From positions 1 to 64,000 of the forward strand of contig UQYG01000002.1 in assembly GCA_900545275.1 (NCBI GenBank): DNA of 64,000 bases, in the 5' to 3' direction. Each line of letters begins with the position of its first letter. Position 1 is the first letter of the stretch. The notes beneath the pieces were generated by a model that saw nothing but the letters and a program-made list of their open reading frames with translations, was not told the DNA's origin and made no database searches. A program made the position numbers and the translations under genes. Source of the stretch: an uncultured Sutterella sp. GTDB taxonomy: Bacteria; Pseudomonadota; Gammaproteobacteria; Burkholderiales; Burkholderiaceae_F. Shown piece after piece: positions 1 through 8,446 of this stretch.

Positions 1-72
1 ACATCATGCTAGGGACTCTTTTCTCTCATTACCAATATAAAATTCCGATATCTTTTTATCGAATAAACGTAT

Positions 73-88
73 ATATCGAAAACGATAT
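73..88. promoter_or_regulatory. ATATCG-N4-CGATAT dyad, candidate operator
   Basis: The sequence shows 6-bp inverted arms ATATCG and CGATAT around an AAAA spacer. The same arms and spacing occur in the palindrome at 57679-57698 in front of the Rrf2 regulator gene. It lies in an AT-rich stretch about 180 bp before the secreted-protein gene, so it could serve that gene or a minus-strand gene beyond the left edge. That an Rrf2 protein binds here is inference. Confidence 0.45.
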
Positions 89-269
89 CCCGTCGACTTC
101 AACCGATTCTCCGACGCCGCAGTCGAAGGCGCCCTTGAAAATCGGCGGGCGGCACGCAGTCTTTTCGGGATTCGTCGAAAAATCACGGCTTCATGAAGCT
201 GTAAGGCGACGTTGCGAAAATGTCCGCGACCCCGTCGCCTTCGCGCGACCCAGACGAAAGGATTTTTTC

Positions 270-836
270 ATGATCAAGCGTACCCTCTCCCTCGCCCTTC
301 TCCTTCTCGGCGCCCAGACCGCCATGGCCGCCGCCGAAATCAATCTCGGCGAACTCGTGACCGCCACGCACGACGAAGAGTGGCAGCCCGTCGAACTTGA
401 AGAGGACGGCGCCGCCTCGATGAAGCCGTTGCTACGCGCCTTCACGCCGAAGTCCGAAGCGAGCTTCGAACTCCTCTGGAAGAAGGAACCCAAGGACGGT
501 CTCGAACCCTATGAGGCGATGGTGGAAAACTGCGGCGACCCGATCGCCGACGCTTCGGGCAAGCAGGCCTTCATCCAGAAGATCGGCACCGACTTCGAAC
601 TCAAGGATTACAAGACCGAAAAGTGCGCCTTCGGCCCCCTTCCCTGCGTGAAGCTCTCGACCACCTATCAGATGAAGCAGACGAAGACCGACATTCAGTT
701 CATCGAATACACGGTCTTCAACAAGGAGACGGGCAGCGTCTATCTCATGCGCACCGCGGGCAACGCCGCCAAGGCCGAAGGCGTCTTCAAGGGCGCCGAC
801 ATCCTCGTGCAGCTCGTGATGAAGCGCGACAAGTGA
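270..836 (+). CDS. Secreted protein of unknown function
   Basis: This encodes 188 residues starting with a typical Sec signal peptide (MIKRTLSLALLLLGAQ, cleavage near AMA-A at about residue 20), so it is probably periplasmic. The mature part is mixed and charged, with cysteines that could form a disulfide (in ENCGD, EKCAFG and LPCVK). I do not recognise the family. The reading frame stays open far upstream, but this ATG has a GAAAGGA ribosome binding site 8 nt before it and the signal peptide begins exactly here. It is a single gene closed by a terminator shared with the convergent hydrolase gene. Confidence 0.75.
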   Translation: MIKRTLSLALLLLGAQTAMAAAEINLGELVTATHDEEWQPVELEEDGAASMKPLLRAFTPKSEASFELLWKKEPKDGLEPYEAMVENCGDPIADASGKQAFIQKIGTDFELKDYKTEKCAFGPLPCVKLSTTYQMKQTKTDIQFIEYTVFNKETGSVYLMRTAGNAAKAEGVFKGADILVQLVMKRDK

Positions 837-883
837 AAAAAGAAGCCGCCGCAGAGCCCCTCTGCAACGGCTGAAAAACTTTT

Positions 884-922
884 AACTCCCCGTCGGACGG
901 AACGCCCGGGCGGGGAGTTTTC
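884..922. terminator. Bidirectional rho-independent terminator
   Basis: The arms AACTCCCCG (884-892) and CGGGGAGTT (911-919) form a perfect 9-bp stem, with T-rich sequence after it and A-rich sequence before it. It sits between convergent genes and can serve both. Confidence 0.8.
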
Positions 923-938
923 GTTGAGGCGAAGGCCG

Positions 939-2033
939 TCACTTCGCAAAGGCGTCGAGGCGCTTTTCCTTGAGCCAGGCTTCGAGCGCTCCGGCCACCT
1001 CGACGTTGTTCTTTTCCGCAAACGGGAAGTGGGAGTTTCCGCGGATCCCGAGGTCGGGCAAATGCACGACCCTGGCGTCGCCGCCGTGGCGGTTAACCGC
1101 CTTGACGAACGCGTCGGCCATCATCGCGGCCGCGCGCCAATAGTCGTTGTGCGGGTGCTTCGTCACCTCGTCGGCCTTGGGGATGAAGTCGCCGTAATAG
1201 ATGACGATCGGGAACTTTGTCAACTTGAGGAAGTCTTCAAGCGGCACTTCGTCGGCCTTCAAGTCGCCGAAGAAGCTGTTGTTCGCGATCGGCGCGGGCG
1301 CTTCGCCCTTCGGGAAGGGGAAGCCGCTTCCCGGTTCGTAGGCTGCAATGCCCTTTACGCGATCGCTCTTCATGCCGACGAGCCAGCCGACGCCGCAGCC
1401 CTGCGAGTGCGTGAGAAAGACGGCGTCTCCCGTCTTTTCGAAGACCTTCACGAGCGCCTCGGCGTTCACCTTCGCGTCATAGGGAGCGGTGTTGGGCGTC
1501 ATCTGACGGAAGAACTGATCCATCGACGCATCGTCCTGCGGGAACTGCGAGCCGTCGTTGAACTTGGGCCAAAGTCCTATGCGGAACTGTCCGAACCAGA
1601 AGCCTTCGTCGGGCTCGGCGCTGATTTCCCCGGGAACGGTGCTGCGGCCCGCGTCGCCGCGACGCGGCTGATCGACGAGATAGACCGGATAGCCCTTTTC
1701 GAGGAAGAGATTGCGGTAGCCGTCGCGCCCGTCGGGCGTCGTGTCCCAGGTCTTCGAGAACTGCCCGGCGCCGTGGAGCATCACGAGGCCGAGCGCCCGG
1801 CGGTGTTCGGGCACCTGATAGGTGACGAAGGCATGGTCGCCGTGCAGCGTCTGGCCCTGCGCCTGCGGGTGATAGGGATCGTAGGCGGTCTTGGCTTCCA
1901 CCACCGTGCCGCCTGCGGCAAAACTCCCCTGCTCCGCGACGGTGACGGGCTTCATGGAGAAGGCGCAGGCGGCAAAAGCCGTGAAAAGCGCCGCGGCGGT
2001 CGCCTTGAAGGCGAAGGTACGAACAAACGTCAT
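939..2033 (-). CDS. Secreted alpha/beta hydrolase, esterase-713-like (copy 1)
   Basis: A 364-residue exported alpha/beta-fold hydrolase, probably a carboxylesterase. The N-terminal 25 or so residues form a signal peptide. The landmarks TTPDGRDGYRNLFLEKGYPVY, THSQG, YEPG and GIRGNSHF match the Alcaligenes esterase 713 family as I recall it. There the triad is Ser-Glu-His, which would be Ser210, Glu233 and His335 here. It is clearly paralogous to the gene at 3422-4549, and a fragment of a third copy lies just upstream. The substrate is unknown. The association with aldo-keto reductases suggests ester or carbonyl metabolism, which is inference. Confidence 0.85.
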   Translation of the reverse strand: MTFVRTFAFKATAAALFTAFAACAFSMKPVTVAEQGSFAAGGTVVEAKTAYDPYHPQAQGQTLHGDHAFVTYQVPEHRRALGLVMLHGAGQFSKTWDTTPDGRDGYRNLFLEKGYPVYLVDQPRRGDAGRSTVPGEISAEPDEGFWFGQFRIGLWPKFNDGSQFPQDDASMDQFFRQMTPNTAPYDAKVNAEALVKVFEKTGDAVFLTHSQGCGVGWLVGMKSDRVKGIAAYEPGSGFPFPKGEAPAPIANNSFFGDLKADEVPLEDFLKLTKFPIVIYYGDFIPKADEVTKHPHNDYWRAAAMMADAFVKAVNRHGGDARVVHLPDLGIRGNSHFPFAEKNNVEVAGALEAWLKEKRLDAFAK

Positions 2034-2082
2034 TTTGACTCCTTTCCGATCGCTTCATCGGTACGGACGTCCGGATGCTTCC

Positions 2083-2265
2083 AATGAATCGGATCTCAAG
2101 CTCTCCGGACACCTCAAAGCAGTTCTTTTCGGCAAAAAGAAGATGCGAACTCCCGCGGATGCCGATCTCCGGCCCGTGCACGACCTTGGCGTTCCCGCCG
2201 TGTCGGTTTGCGGCCTCGGCCATCGGCGGGGCCGCGAGCCGGAAGTCGTCGTGGGAATGTTTAGT
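2083..2265 (-). pseudogene. C-terminal remnant of a third esterase-713-like hydrolase
   Basis: Read on the minus strand, this stretch encodes about 61 residues that align with the C-terminus of the hydrolase at 939-2033. It includes TKHSHDDF, the ANRHGG-type segment, GIRGSSHLLFAEKN and EVSGELE. It keeps the catalytic-His motif (GSSH) but lacks the nucleophile domain, the signal peptide and a start codon, and has a gap of about 4 residues. It begins 7 bp after the stop of the aldo-keto reductase and ends 49 bp before hydrolase copy 1. This looks like a recombination or deletion scar from tandem duplication. Confidence 0.8.
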
Positions 2266-2272
2266 CTTCCTC

Positions 2273-3262
2273 TCAGTCGGCCACGCGCTTGGCGAAGTCG
2301 CCCTTGTAGCGGTCGCCCTGCACGGGGATCGCCTTGAGGTGACGGTCGAGTTCGGCGAGTTCGTCCGCGGTGAAGGTAACGGCCGCGGCGCCGAGATTTT
2401 CGCGAAGGCGCTCGAGCCGGCGCGTTCCCGGAATCGGAACGATCCAGTCCTTCTGCGCGATCACCCAGGCAAGCGCAATCTGCGCGGGCGTCTTTCCCTT
2501 GGCCTTCGCGAGCGACTCGACGAATTCCACGAGCTTCATGTTGGCTTCAAGGTTTTCCCGTTCGAAGCGCGGCACGCTGTTGCGGAAGTCTTCGGCGCCG
2601 AACGTCGTGTCGGGACGGATCTTGCCCGTGAGGAATCCCTTGCCGAGCGGACTGAAGGGAACAAAGCCGATTCCTTCTTTTTCAAGGAGCGGGAAAATGC
2701 GCTCTTCGGGTTCGCGCCACATCATCGAATATTCGCTCTGCACCGCCGTAAGCGGGCAGACGGCCTGGGCGCGCGCAATCGTCTTGGGACCGGCTTCGGA
2801 AAGCCCCCAGCCGAGGATCTTTCCTTTGGCGATCAGGTCCTTCATGAGAAGCGCCACCTCTTCGACGGGCACCTTCGGGTCGACACGGTGCAGATAATAG
2901 AGATCGACGTGATCGGTCTGCAGACGTGAGAGCGACCCTTCGATCGACTTGCGAAGCACTTCGGGACGCGCGTCGAGGTTTTGCGTGCCGGTCTTGAGGT
3001 CGAGCTGAATGCCGCACTTCGTCGCGATCACGACCTTGTCGCGGATGGGCTTCAGGGCCTTGCCCACGAGCGTTTCGTTCGTGTGGGGCCCGTAGCATTC
3101 GGCCGTGTCGAAGAACGTGACGCCGAGGTCGTACGCCTCGTGAATGAGGCCGATCATTTCCTCTTCCGGCGCGGCGGGACCGTAGCCGTGGCTCATTCCC
3201 ATGCAGCCGAGACCGATCGCGGACACCGAGGGACCGCGCGCACCGAGTTTTCTTTGTTCCAT
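2273..3262 (-). CDS. Aldo/keto reductase, YhdN/AKR13-like
   Basis: A 329-residue NADPH-dependent TIM-barrel reductase, cytosolic. The AKR tetrad is visible as Asp52 and Tyr57 (FDTAECYGPHTNE), Lys82 (VIATKCG) and His125 (LYYLHR). GLSEAG, QSEYSMMWREPE and FSPLGKGFLTG are typical of the subgroup that opens with RKLG-type sequence. The start chosen is the ATG with GGAG 6 nt upstream; earlier in-frame ATGs exist at 3268 and 3274. It reduces aldehydes or ketones, but the substrate cannot be read from sequence. It sits between the two hydrolase genes on the same strand. Confidence 0.9.
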   Translation of the reverse strand: MEQRKLGARGPSVSAIGLGCMGMSHGYGPAAPEEEMIGLIHEAYDLGVTFFDTAECYGPHTNETLVGKALKPIRDKVVIATKCGIQLDLKTGTQNLDARPEVLRKSIEGSLSRLQTDHVDLYYLHRVDPKVPVEEVALLMKDLIAKGKILGWGLSEAGPKTIARAQAVCPLTAVQSEYSMMWREPEERIFPLLEKEGIGFVPFSPLGKGFLTGKIRPDTTFGAEDFRNSVPRFERENLEANMKLVEFVESLAKAKGKTPAQIALAWVIAQKDWIVPIPGTRRLERLRENLGAAAVTFTADELAELDRHLKAIPVQGDRYKGDFAKRVAD

Positions 3263-3326
3263 TGCCATCTCCATCGAAGGAGCGGCCGTTTGCCGGACCG
3301 CCCCGCTTTTACCTGCCTTACAGAAT

Positions 3327-3350
3327 AAAAGCCGCGCGGCAGGCTTTTTT
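3327..3350 (-). terminator. Candidate terminator after hydrolase copy 2
   Basis: AAAGCC and GGCTTT arms surround a GC-rich loop, and the stem is followed on the minus strand by TTTTATT. It falls between the hydrolase at 3422-4549 and the downstream reductase, so those two genes may be separate transcripts. The stem is short. Confidence 0.4.
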
Positions 3351-3421
3351 GGCAATAACCGCGCGGTTTTTGTCAATTTCAACCGCGAGGAAGGCCGCCC
3401 CGGAGTCCGGACGCACCGACG

Positions 3422-4549
3422 TCACATCAGCTTATGCTCGCGAAGCCACTTCTCCACGAGTTCAGCGATCTCCCTGTTGTTGAGGTCCGACATGAGAAAA
3501 TGCGTGTTGCCCCGGATCCCGAGGTCGGGGAGATGAATGAGCTCGGCCTTGCCGCCGTGGCGGTTGACGGCCGCGACGAACTTTCGGGCCATGTCGAGTT
3601 CGCTTCTCCACTTGTCGGGGCCGACTTCCGTCGAAGGCTTCTCGCCGATGTTGTCGCCGTAAAGAAGCAGAATCGGCATCTTCGCGAGTTTTTCAAAATC
3701 CTTGAGCGGCACCTCCTTCGTCGTGGCGGAGACGGGCTCGTAGAGGGCCTTCGACACTTCCGGCACTTCGCCCTCCGGGAAGAGGAAGGGCGAACCGCCC
3801 GGCTCAAAGGCTACGATCGCGAGAACATTGTCGGTTCTCGTCGGCACGCGCCAGCCGATCGTTCCGCCCATGGAGTGCGTAAACAGTACGGACGGTCCGA
3901 TGCGTTCGAAAAGCGCCCCGAGCGCGTCGGCGTTCACCTCGTCGTCAAGTTCCCCCGAGTACGGCGTCCAGGAGCGCTGAAAGGCGTCCAACGCGGCTTC
4001 GCCCTCCGGAAACTGTGAATTCTCAAAACGTCCGGGCCACACGCCGATGCGACAGAGTTCGTAAAGCGCCTTGTCCGCGAACAGAGGGTTCTTCGCATAA
4101 GGATTTCCCTCGCCCGCCGCCTTGAGCGAAAGCCCCGCCTCGCCGATGCGCGGCTGATCCAGAAGGTACACGGGATGTCCCATCCTCAGAAAGAGGTTCT
4201 GAAAGCCTTCCCGTCCGTCAGGCGTCGGTTCCCAGGTGCGCTTTGTCTGAGCGCCCCCGTGCTGAAAGACGATGGCGGACCCCTTGCGGTCCGCAGGGAT
4301 CTGGTAGAAAACGTAGGCGTGGTCCCCGTAGGCGACCTGACCGTCGGGGGCCAGGAAACGAGAACGCGAGAATTCACCCGCGTTTTGCAGCGCTCCCCCG
4401 CCCACGGTGAAGCTCCCCTGGCTCTCCAAAACGAGCGGGGCCTCTGCGGTTGCGGCCGAAACGCTTGAAAAGGCCGAGACCGCGCCGAGAATGCCGGCGC
4501 AGAGACACGCCGTAAGACGAAGTTTGAAAGGATGCGATTTCTTAGTCAT
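3422..4549 (-). CDS. Secreted alpha/beta hydrolase, esterase-713-like (copy 2)
   Basis: A 375-residue paralogue of the gene at 939-2033, with an N-terminal signal peptide of about 33 residues (LTACLCAGILGAVSAF followed by AAT). Shared landmarks are PTPDGREGFQNLFLRMGHPVY, THSMGGT, FEPGG and GIRGNTHF. By analogy with esterase 713 the triad is Ser226, Glu249 and His350. The nucleophile elbow reads HSMGG rather than the HSQG of copy 1, so the pocket may differ. The start codon has no strong Shine-Dalgarno. It lies between the two aldo-keto reductase genes. The substrate is unknown. Confidence 0.85.
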   Translation of the reverse strand: MTKKSHPFKLRLTACLCAGILGAVSAFSSVSAATAEAPLVLESQGSFTVGGGALQNAGEFSRSRFLAPDGQVAYGDHAYVFYQIPADRKGSAIVFQHGGAQTKRTWEPTPDGREGFQNLFLRMGHPVYLLDQPRIGEAGLSLKAAGEGNPYAKNPLFADKALYELCRIGVWPGRFENSQFPEGEAALDAFQRSWTPYSGELDDEVNADALGALFERIGPSVLFTHSMGGTIGWRVPTRTDNVLAIVAFEPGGSPFLFPEGEVPEVSKALYEPVSATTKEVPLKDFEKLAKMPILLLYGDNIGEKPSTEVGPDKWRSELDMARKFVAAVNRHGGKAELIHLPDLGIRGNTHFLMSDLNNREIAELVEKWLREHKLM

Positions 4550-4883
4550 AAGAAGTTGCTGCCGTGGGAAATGATTGACGTGACGGATCGTCCGAGACCG
4601 ACTGGCCGCTCGGCGGCCGACATCGCTGCGCCGTTCGGAATCGTAGCAACGGCGGTCGTTTTGACGGGACTCGGACGGGCGACGCGGTTATACGTCGCCG
4701 CATGAAGCGCAGCGACGTTGCCGCCGTGCATGGGCCGAGAAAGGACGAAATGGCCGACGCGGCGAAGAGCCCGACAGAAGACGACGGCCTGCAGGAGGAA
4801 TGCTCGATCGCGCGGATCCTTGTTCCCGGCGAAGAAGGGAGGCGGGGATCGGGAAGATTTCCGCCCCGCCGAAGGGTCCGGCG
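4550..4883. other. Intergenic region without a convincing gene
   Basis: These 334 bp separate the second aldo-keto reductase gene from hydrolase copy 2. They should hold the hydrolase promoter. Open frames here lack start signals and recognisable motifs, and I see no clear terminator or RNA. Confidence 0.5.
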
Positions 4884-5747
4884 TCAGTGTTCGATGTGAC
4901 GAGTCGACATCCACTTCACGATGGCCGGATCGCGGTGCGAGAAGAACTGGCTCGTCGCGGTGTCGAGCGAGCGGATTTTCCGCATGTCCTCGTCGTCCAA
5001 TTCGAAGCTGAAGATGTCGAGGTTTTCGCGCATGCGTTCGGGACGGACGGTCTTGGCAACCACCACGGCGCCAAGCTGGCGCACGAAGCGAAGAACCACC
5101 TGTCCGACGGTGCGGCCGTGCTTTTGGGCCACCTCCTTCAGAACGGGATTCTCAAAGAGACCGTTGCGGCCTTCCGCAAAAGGCGCCCAGGCTTCGGCCT
5201 GCACGCCGAATTCCGTCATGACGGGCAGCGCCGCGGCCTGTTGGCAGAACGGATTGATCTCGACCTGATTCACCATCGGACGGATTTCCTGGTGGAAGCA
5301 GAAGTCGACGAGACGGTCGGGATAAAAGTTGCTCACGCCGATCGCCGAAAGCACCCCTTCGCGATGGAGCTTTTCCATCGTGCGCCAGGCGCCGTAGACG
5401 TCGCCCACAGGCTGATGAATGAGGTAGAGGTCGAGCCGGTCGAGACCGAGAAGTTCGAGCGAACGGTCGACGGCGCGCTTCGCGCCCTCCTCGCTCGCGT
5501 CTTCCACCCAGAGCTTCGTCGTGATGAAGAGCTCGTCGCGGGGGATGCCGCAGGCCTTGAGGGCGGCGCCCACGGCGGCTTCGTTGCCGTAGGAGGCGGC
5601 GGTGTCGAGGGCCCGGTAGCCGGCCGCGAGGGCGTCTTCGACCACCTTCTGACATTCCCGGGCGTCTTTTACCTGATACACGCCGAAGACGGCGGCGGGC
5701 ATCACGCTGCCGTTGGACAAGCGAACGGATTCCATACTGACGGACAT
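4884..5747 (-). CDS. Aldo/keto reductase, DkgA-like (2,5-diketo-gluconate reductase group)
   Basis: A 287-residue cytosolic AKR, the usual length of the DkgA/AKR5 group. The tetrad is Asp48 and Tyr53 (LDTAASYGNE), Lys78 (ITTKLW) and His111 (LYLIHQP). IGVSNFYPDRL and the late NADPH-binding VAKTVRPERM segment are also present. The start is fixed by AAGGAG 7 nt before the ATG; the frame is open further upstream but without signals. It is divergent from the DUF362-type gene and near an AraC_N-type regulator. In E. coli the AraC_N regulator YqhC activates dkgA and yqhD, so similar carbonyl-stress control is plausible but inferred. Confidence 0.9.
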   Translation of the reverse strand: MSVSMESVRLSNGSVMPAAVFGVYQVKDARECQKVVEDALAAGYRALDTAASYGNEAAVGAALKACGIPRDELFITTKLWVEDASEEGAKRAVDRSLELLGLDRLDLYLIHQPVGDVYGAWRTMEKLHREGVLSAIGVSNFYPDRLVDFCFHQEIRPMVNQVEINPFCQQAAALPVMTEFGVQAEAWAPFAEGRNGLFENPVLKEVAQKHGRTVGQVVLRFVRQLGAVVVAKTVRPERMRENLDIFSFELDDEDMRKIRSLDTATSQFFSHRDPAIVKWMSTRHIEH

Positions 5748-6031
5748 TTTCTTACTCCTTACCGAGGATTGTTCCAAGCCCCGAACGTCGACCGCCGATC
5801 GGGCGCTCTTTTGTCGAATGAAATTGTCGCAACCCCGCTTTTTTCGGCCGGGCATGAACCGAACCGAGCTTTTGCCAATTTCTACCGTACGTTGCGCCGC
5901 TCCGTCATCGGGCGGAATCGGCAAAAACTCGGTTCTCTCGCGCATTTTTTCCTCCTCTTCTTTTCGGATCATGGGAGTGCGCTCAAAGGGTTGTCCGGCG
6001 GGCGTCCCGAATTACCAGCAAGGAGAACATC

Positions 6032-7045
6032 ATGAAATGTTGGTCCAGAAGACAATTCATCGAAGCGGCGGCCGCGGGCGTCGCCGCCTCTCCCCTCATC
6101 GCGTCGGGCATGACCGCCGCCGCGAAGTCGGATCCCCGCCCGATCGTCTATTGGACGCCGGAGATTTCCGAAGCGGCTCTCCTGCGCATGGTGAACCTCG
6201 TGAAGGGTGAGCTCACGGGCAAGATCGCCCTCAAACTCCACACGGGCGAACCCAAGGGGCCGAACTTCCTGCCGCCCGCCTGGATCAAGACACTGCAGGG
6301 AACGATTTCGAACAGCACCATCGTCGAGTGCAACGTCCTCTACAAGAGTCCGCGGCAGACGACGGCCGGACACCGCAAGGTGCTCGAAGAAAACGGCTGG
6401 ACCTTCTCGAAGGTCGACATCATGGACGAATTCGGAGACGCGCCCCTTCCGATCCGGGGCGGCCTACACCTCAAGGAATTCATGGTCGGCAAGCACTTCT
6501 TCGACTACGACTCCATGCTCGTCCTCACGCACTTCAAGGGGCACGGCATGGGCGGCTTCGGAGGCTCCCTCAAGAACATCGCGATCGGCTGCGCCTCGGC
6601 CGAACACGGGAAGAAACAGGTCCACAACGTCTAGCCCGACGGCAAGTGGACGACCGGCGCCAACTTCATGGAACACATGGCGGACGCGGGCAAGGGAATC
6701 GTCGACCATTTCGGCAGGAAGATCGCCTTCGTGAACGTCCTTCGCAACATGTCGATCGACTGCGACTGTGCGGGCGTCGCCGCCTCCACGCCGACGCTTC
6801 CCAACCTCGGGATCTTCGCCTCGACCGATCTGGTCGCGATCGACCAGGCCTCGATCGACCTCGTCTACTCGCTCCCCGACTGGGTGAAGCACACCTTCGT
6901 GAAGCGCGTCGAGTCCCGCGAGGGACTTCGTCAGCTCTCCGCGATGAAGGAAATCGGGGTCGGCACGGGCGAATACCGCATTGTTCGGGTGCTCGACAAG
7001 AAACCCGGACAGCGTCCGTTGGAAGACGGTACGGACGAAGCCTAA
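6032..7045 (+). pseudogene. Tat-exported DUF362-type protein interrupted by in-frame TAG
   Basis: The frame opens with AAGGAG and a twin-arginine signal (SRRQFIEAAAAG, residues 5-16), then a DUF362-like sequence with LTHFKGHGMGGFGGSLKN. It stops at TAG 6632-6634 (codon 201). The same frame then continues without a break to a TAA at 7045, coding PDGKWTTGANFMEHMADAGK, a region with FVNVLRNMSIDCDC, and GIFASTDLVAIDQASID. That reads as the normal second half of the same protein. With TAG as one codon the product would be 337 residues. I call it a nonsense-mutated gene; read-through or a sequencing error are alternatives. The canonical ferredoxin-type cysteine clusters are absent. Confidence 0.8.
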
Positions 7046-7167
7046 AGGCGTGCGGCACGTCCCGCCGATCCGCTAAGATCCATAATGATCGCCGGGAGGC
7101 GAAGCGTACTTCTCACCTTTCGCTTCGCCTGCCGCTCCCTCGAAAAACAGAAAAACGAGAAACTGCC

Positions 7168-8118
7168 ATGACCGTTGAGAATCGTCCGCTTTTCGAGCCT
7201 TCCGCCCCGGCAGAGGATCCGACCGCCGAAATTCTGCGCGAGCGTCTGATGGAGCGCGTTCGCAACGTCGTGCGCTCGGGCGTGAACGTCGACGCCCTGG
7301 TGCCGGGCCTTCACCTTTCCTACGTCGAGACGCCGCAAAGCGTGCCCAACTGCTTCTACGTGCTCTCCGTGGGCCTCATCCTGCAGGGCAGGAAACGCCT
7401 CGTGATCGGCGACAAAACCTATACCTACGGGACGGGCGCGATGATCGTCACGTCGGTCGACATGCCGACCTCCTACGAACTCATCGGCGTGAAGCCGTCC
7501 GAACCCTTCGTTTCGCTGTCCCTGCGGCTCAATCCCTCCACGCTAGCCGAGTTTCTCTCCGAAGAGGATCCGGTCGAAACGAATTCGCACGAAGTGTTCA
7601 ACCTCGGTCAGCCTGCGGTGGAGCTCCTCGAAGATTTCGAGCGTCTCCTGCGTCTCATCGACCGTCCGGAGCAACTCAAGAATCGCGCGCCCATGATCAT
7701 CCGGGACATTCACTTCCTCGCCCTTTCTGGCGCGTCGGGCGAATGTCTTCGGGCGCTCTATGCGCCGGGCGCCGTGGGGCAGCGGATCCGCAAGGCGATC
7801 CGCTGGCTTCGTGAAAACTTCCGCGAACAGATCCCCGTGGCCGAACTCGCCGCCGTGGCGGGTATGGCTCCAACGACCTTTCACCGGCACTTCAAGGCCT
7901 TCACGTCGCTCTCGCCCCTGCAGTATCAGAAGCGCCTGCGGCTTTACGAAGCGCAGCAGTTCCTTCTGAGAGGCGACGGCGACGTCAATTCCGCCGCCTA
8001 CGCCGTGGGTTACCAGAGCCCGCAGCAGTTCAACCGCGACTACAAGTCGCTCTTTGGCACCACGCCGGGCAAAAGCACCCGGGCGCAGCGAAGCGCAATT
8101 TACGCGGCCCGCAACTAA
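7168..8118 (+). CDS. AraC-family regulator with AraC_N domain (YqhC-like)
   Basis: A 316-residue transcription factor. The N-terminal 200 or so residues resemble the AraC_N cupin-like sensor (SVGLILQGRKRLVIGDKTYTYG, and a SVDMPTSYEL segment). The last 100 or so carry the double helix-turn-helix (IPVAELAAVAGMAPTTFHRHFKAFT and AAYAVGYQSPQQFNRDYKSLFG). It lies 122 bp after the interrupted DUF362 gene and near the AKR/hydrolase block. YqhC, the known AraC_N example, responds to aldehydes and activates AKR genes, so the neighbouring reductases are the first targets to consider. A similar paralogue is at 41465-42418. Confidence 0.9.
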   Translation: MTVENRPLFEPSAPAEDPTAEILRERLMERVRNVVRSGVNVDALVPGLHLSYVETPQSVPNCFYVLSVGLILQGRKRLVIGDKTYTYGTGAMIVTSVDMPTSYELIGVKPSEPFVSLSLRLNPSTLAEFLSEEDPVETNSHEVFNLGQPAVELLEDFERLLRLIDRPEQLKNRAPMIIRDIHFLALSGASGECLRALYAPGAVGQRIRKAIRWLRENFREQIPVAELAAVAGMAPTTFHRHFKAFTSLSPLQYQKRLRLYEAQQFLLRGDGDVNSAAYAVGYQSPQQFNRDYKSLFGTTPGKSTRAQRSAIYAARN

Positions 8119-8139
8119 ACACGGCTAATAATGCTCTCC

Positions 8140-8176
8140 AAAGCCTCCCGGGCCCCCACGGTCCGGGGGGCTTTTC
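8140..8176 (+). terminator. Rho-independent terminator after AraC gene
   Basis: AAAGCC-T-CCCGG pairs with CCGGG-G-GGCTTT across a short loop, followed by TTTTCTCTT. Confidence 0.85.
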
Positions 8177-8261
8177 TCTTCCCGCCGACCTTGCGGCTTT
8201 CCCGCCCGTCCCCACGAGACCGGTCAACCAAACTTCCTTTTGTGACGAATCCGCAACAAAT

Positions 8262-8273
8262 TTGGTCGACCAA
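8262..8273. promoter_or_regulatory. Perfect palindrome upstream of porin gene
   Basis: TTGGTCGACCAA is a perfect 12-bp palindrome about 85 bp before the candidate porin promoter. A related half (GGTCAACCAAA) occurs about 50 bp further upstream. This may be an operator for porin control; no regulator can be assigned. Confidence 0.35.
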
Positions 8274-8345
8274 TATGCATTTCTAACTAGTGGTATTCGC
8301 CTAACACCCCCGCTTTTCATCAAAACTTCATGAATTCGTCGGAGC

Positions 8346-8375
8346 TTGTGATCGATTTGTCAAAAAAGGTATATA
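8346..8375 (+). promoter_or_regulatory. Candidate sigma-70 promoter for porin
   Basis: TTGTGA and TATATA are separated by 18 bp and lie about 70 bp before the porin start codon. An overlapping alternative uses TTGTCA at 8357. The surroundings are AT-rich compared with the genome. Confidence 0.4.
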
Positions 8376-8446
8376 GGATAAAACCCACGCCTGGTGAAAA
8401 ACCCTCGCATCAACCCACTCCCCCTCGAATGGAAGGAATACAAATC

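Noticed and set aside
6..269. N-terminal extension of the secreted protein frame
   Set aside because: The frame is open from the window start, but it crosses the promoter-like dyad and lacks a ribosome site. The signal peptide begins at 270.
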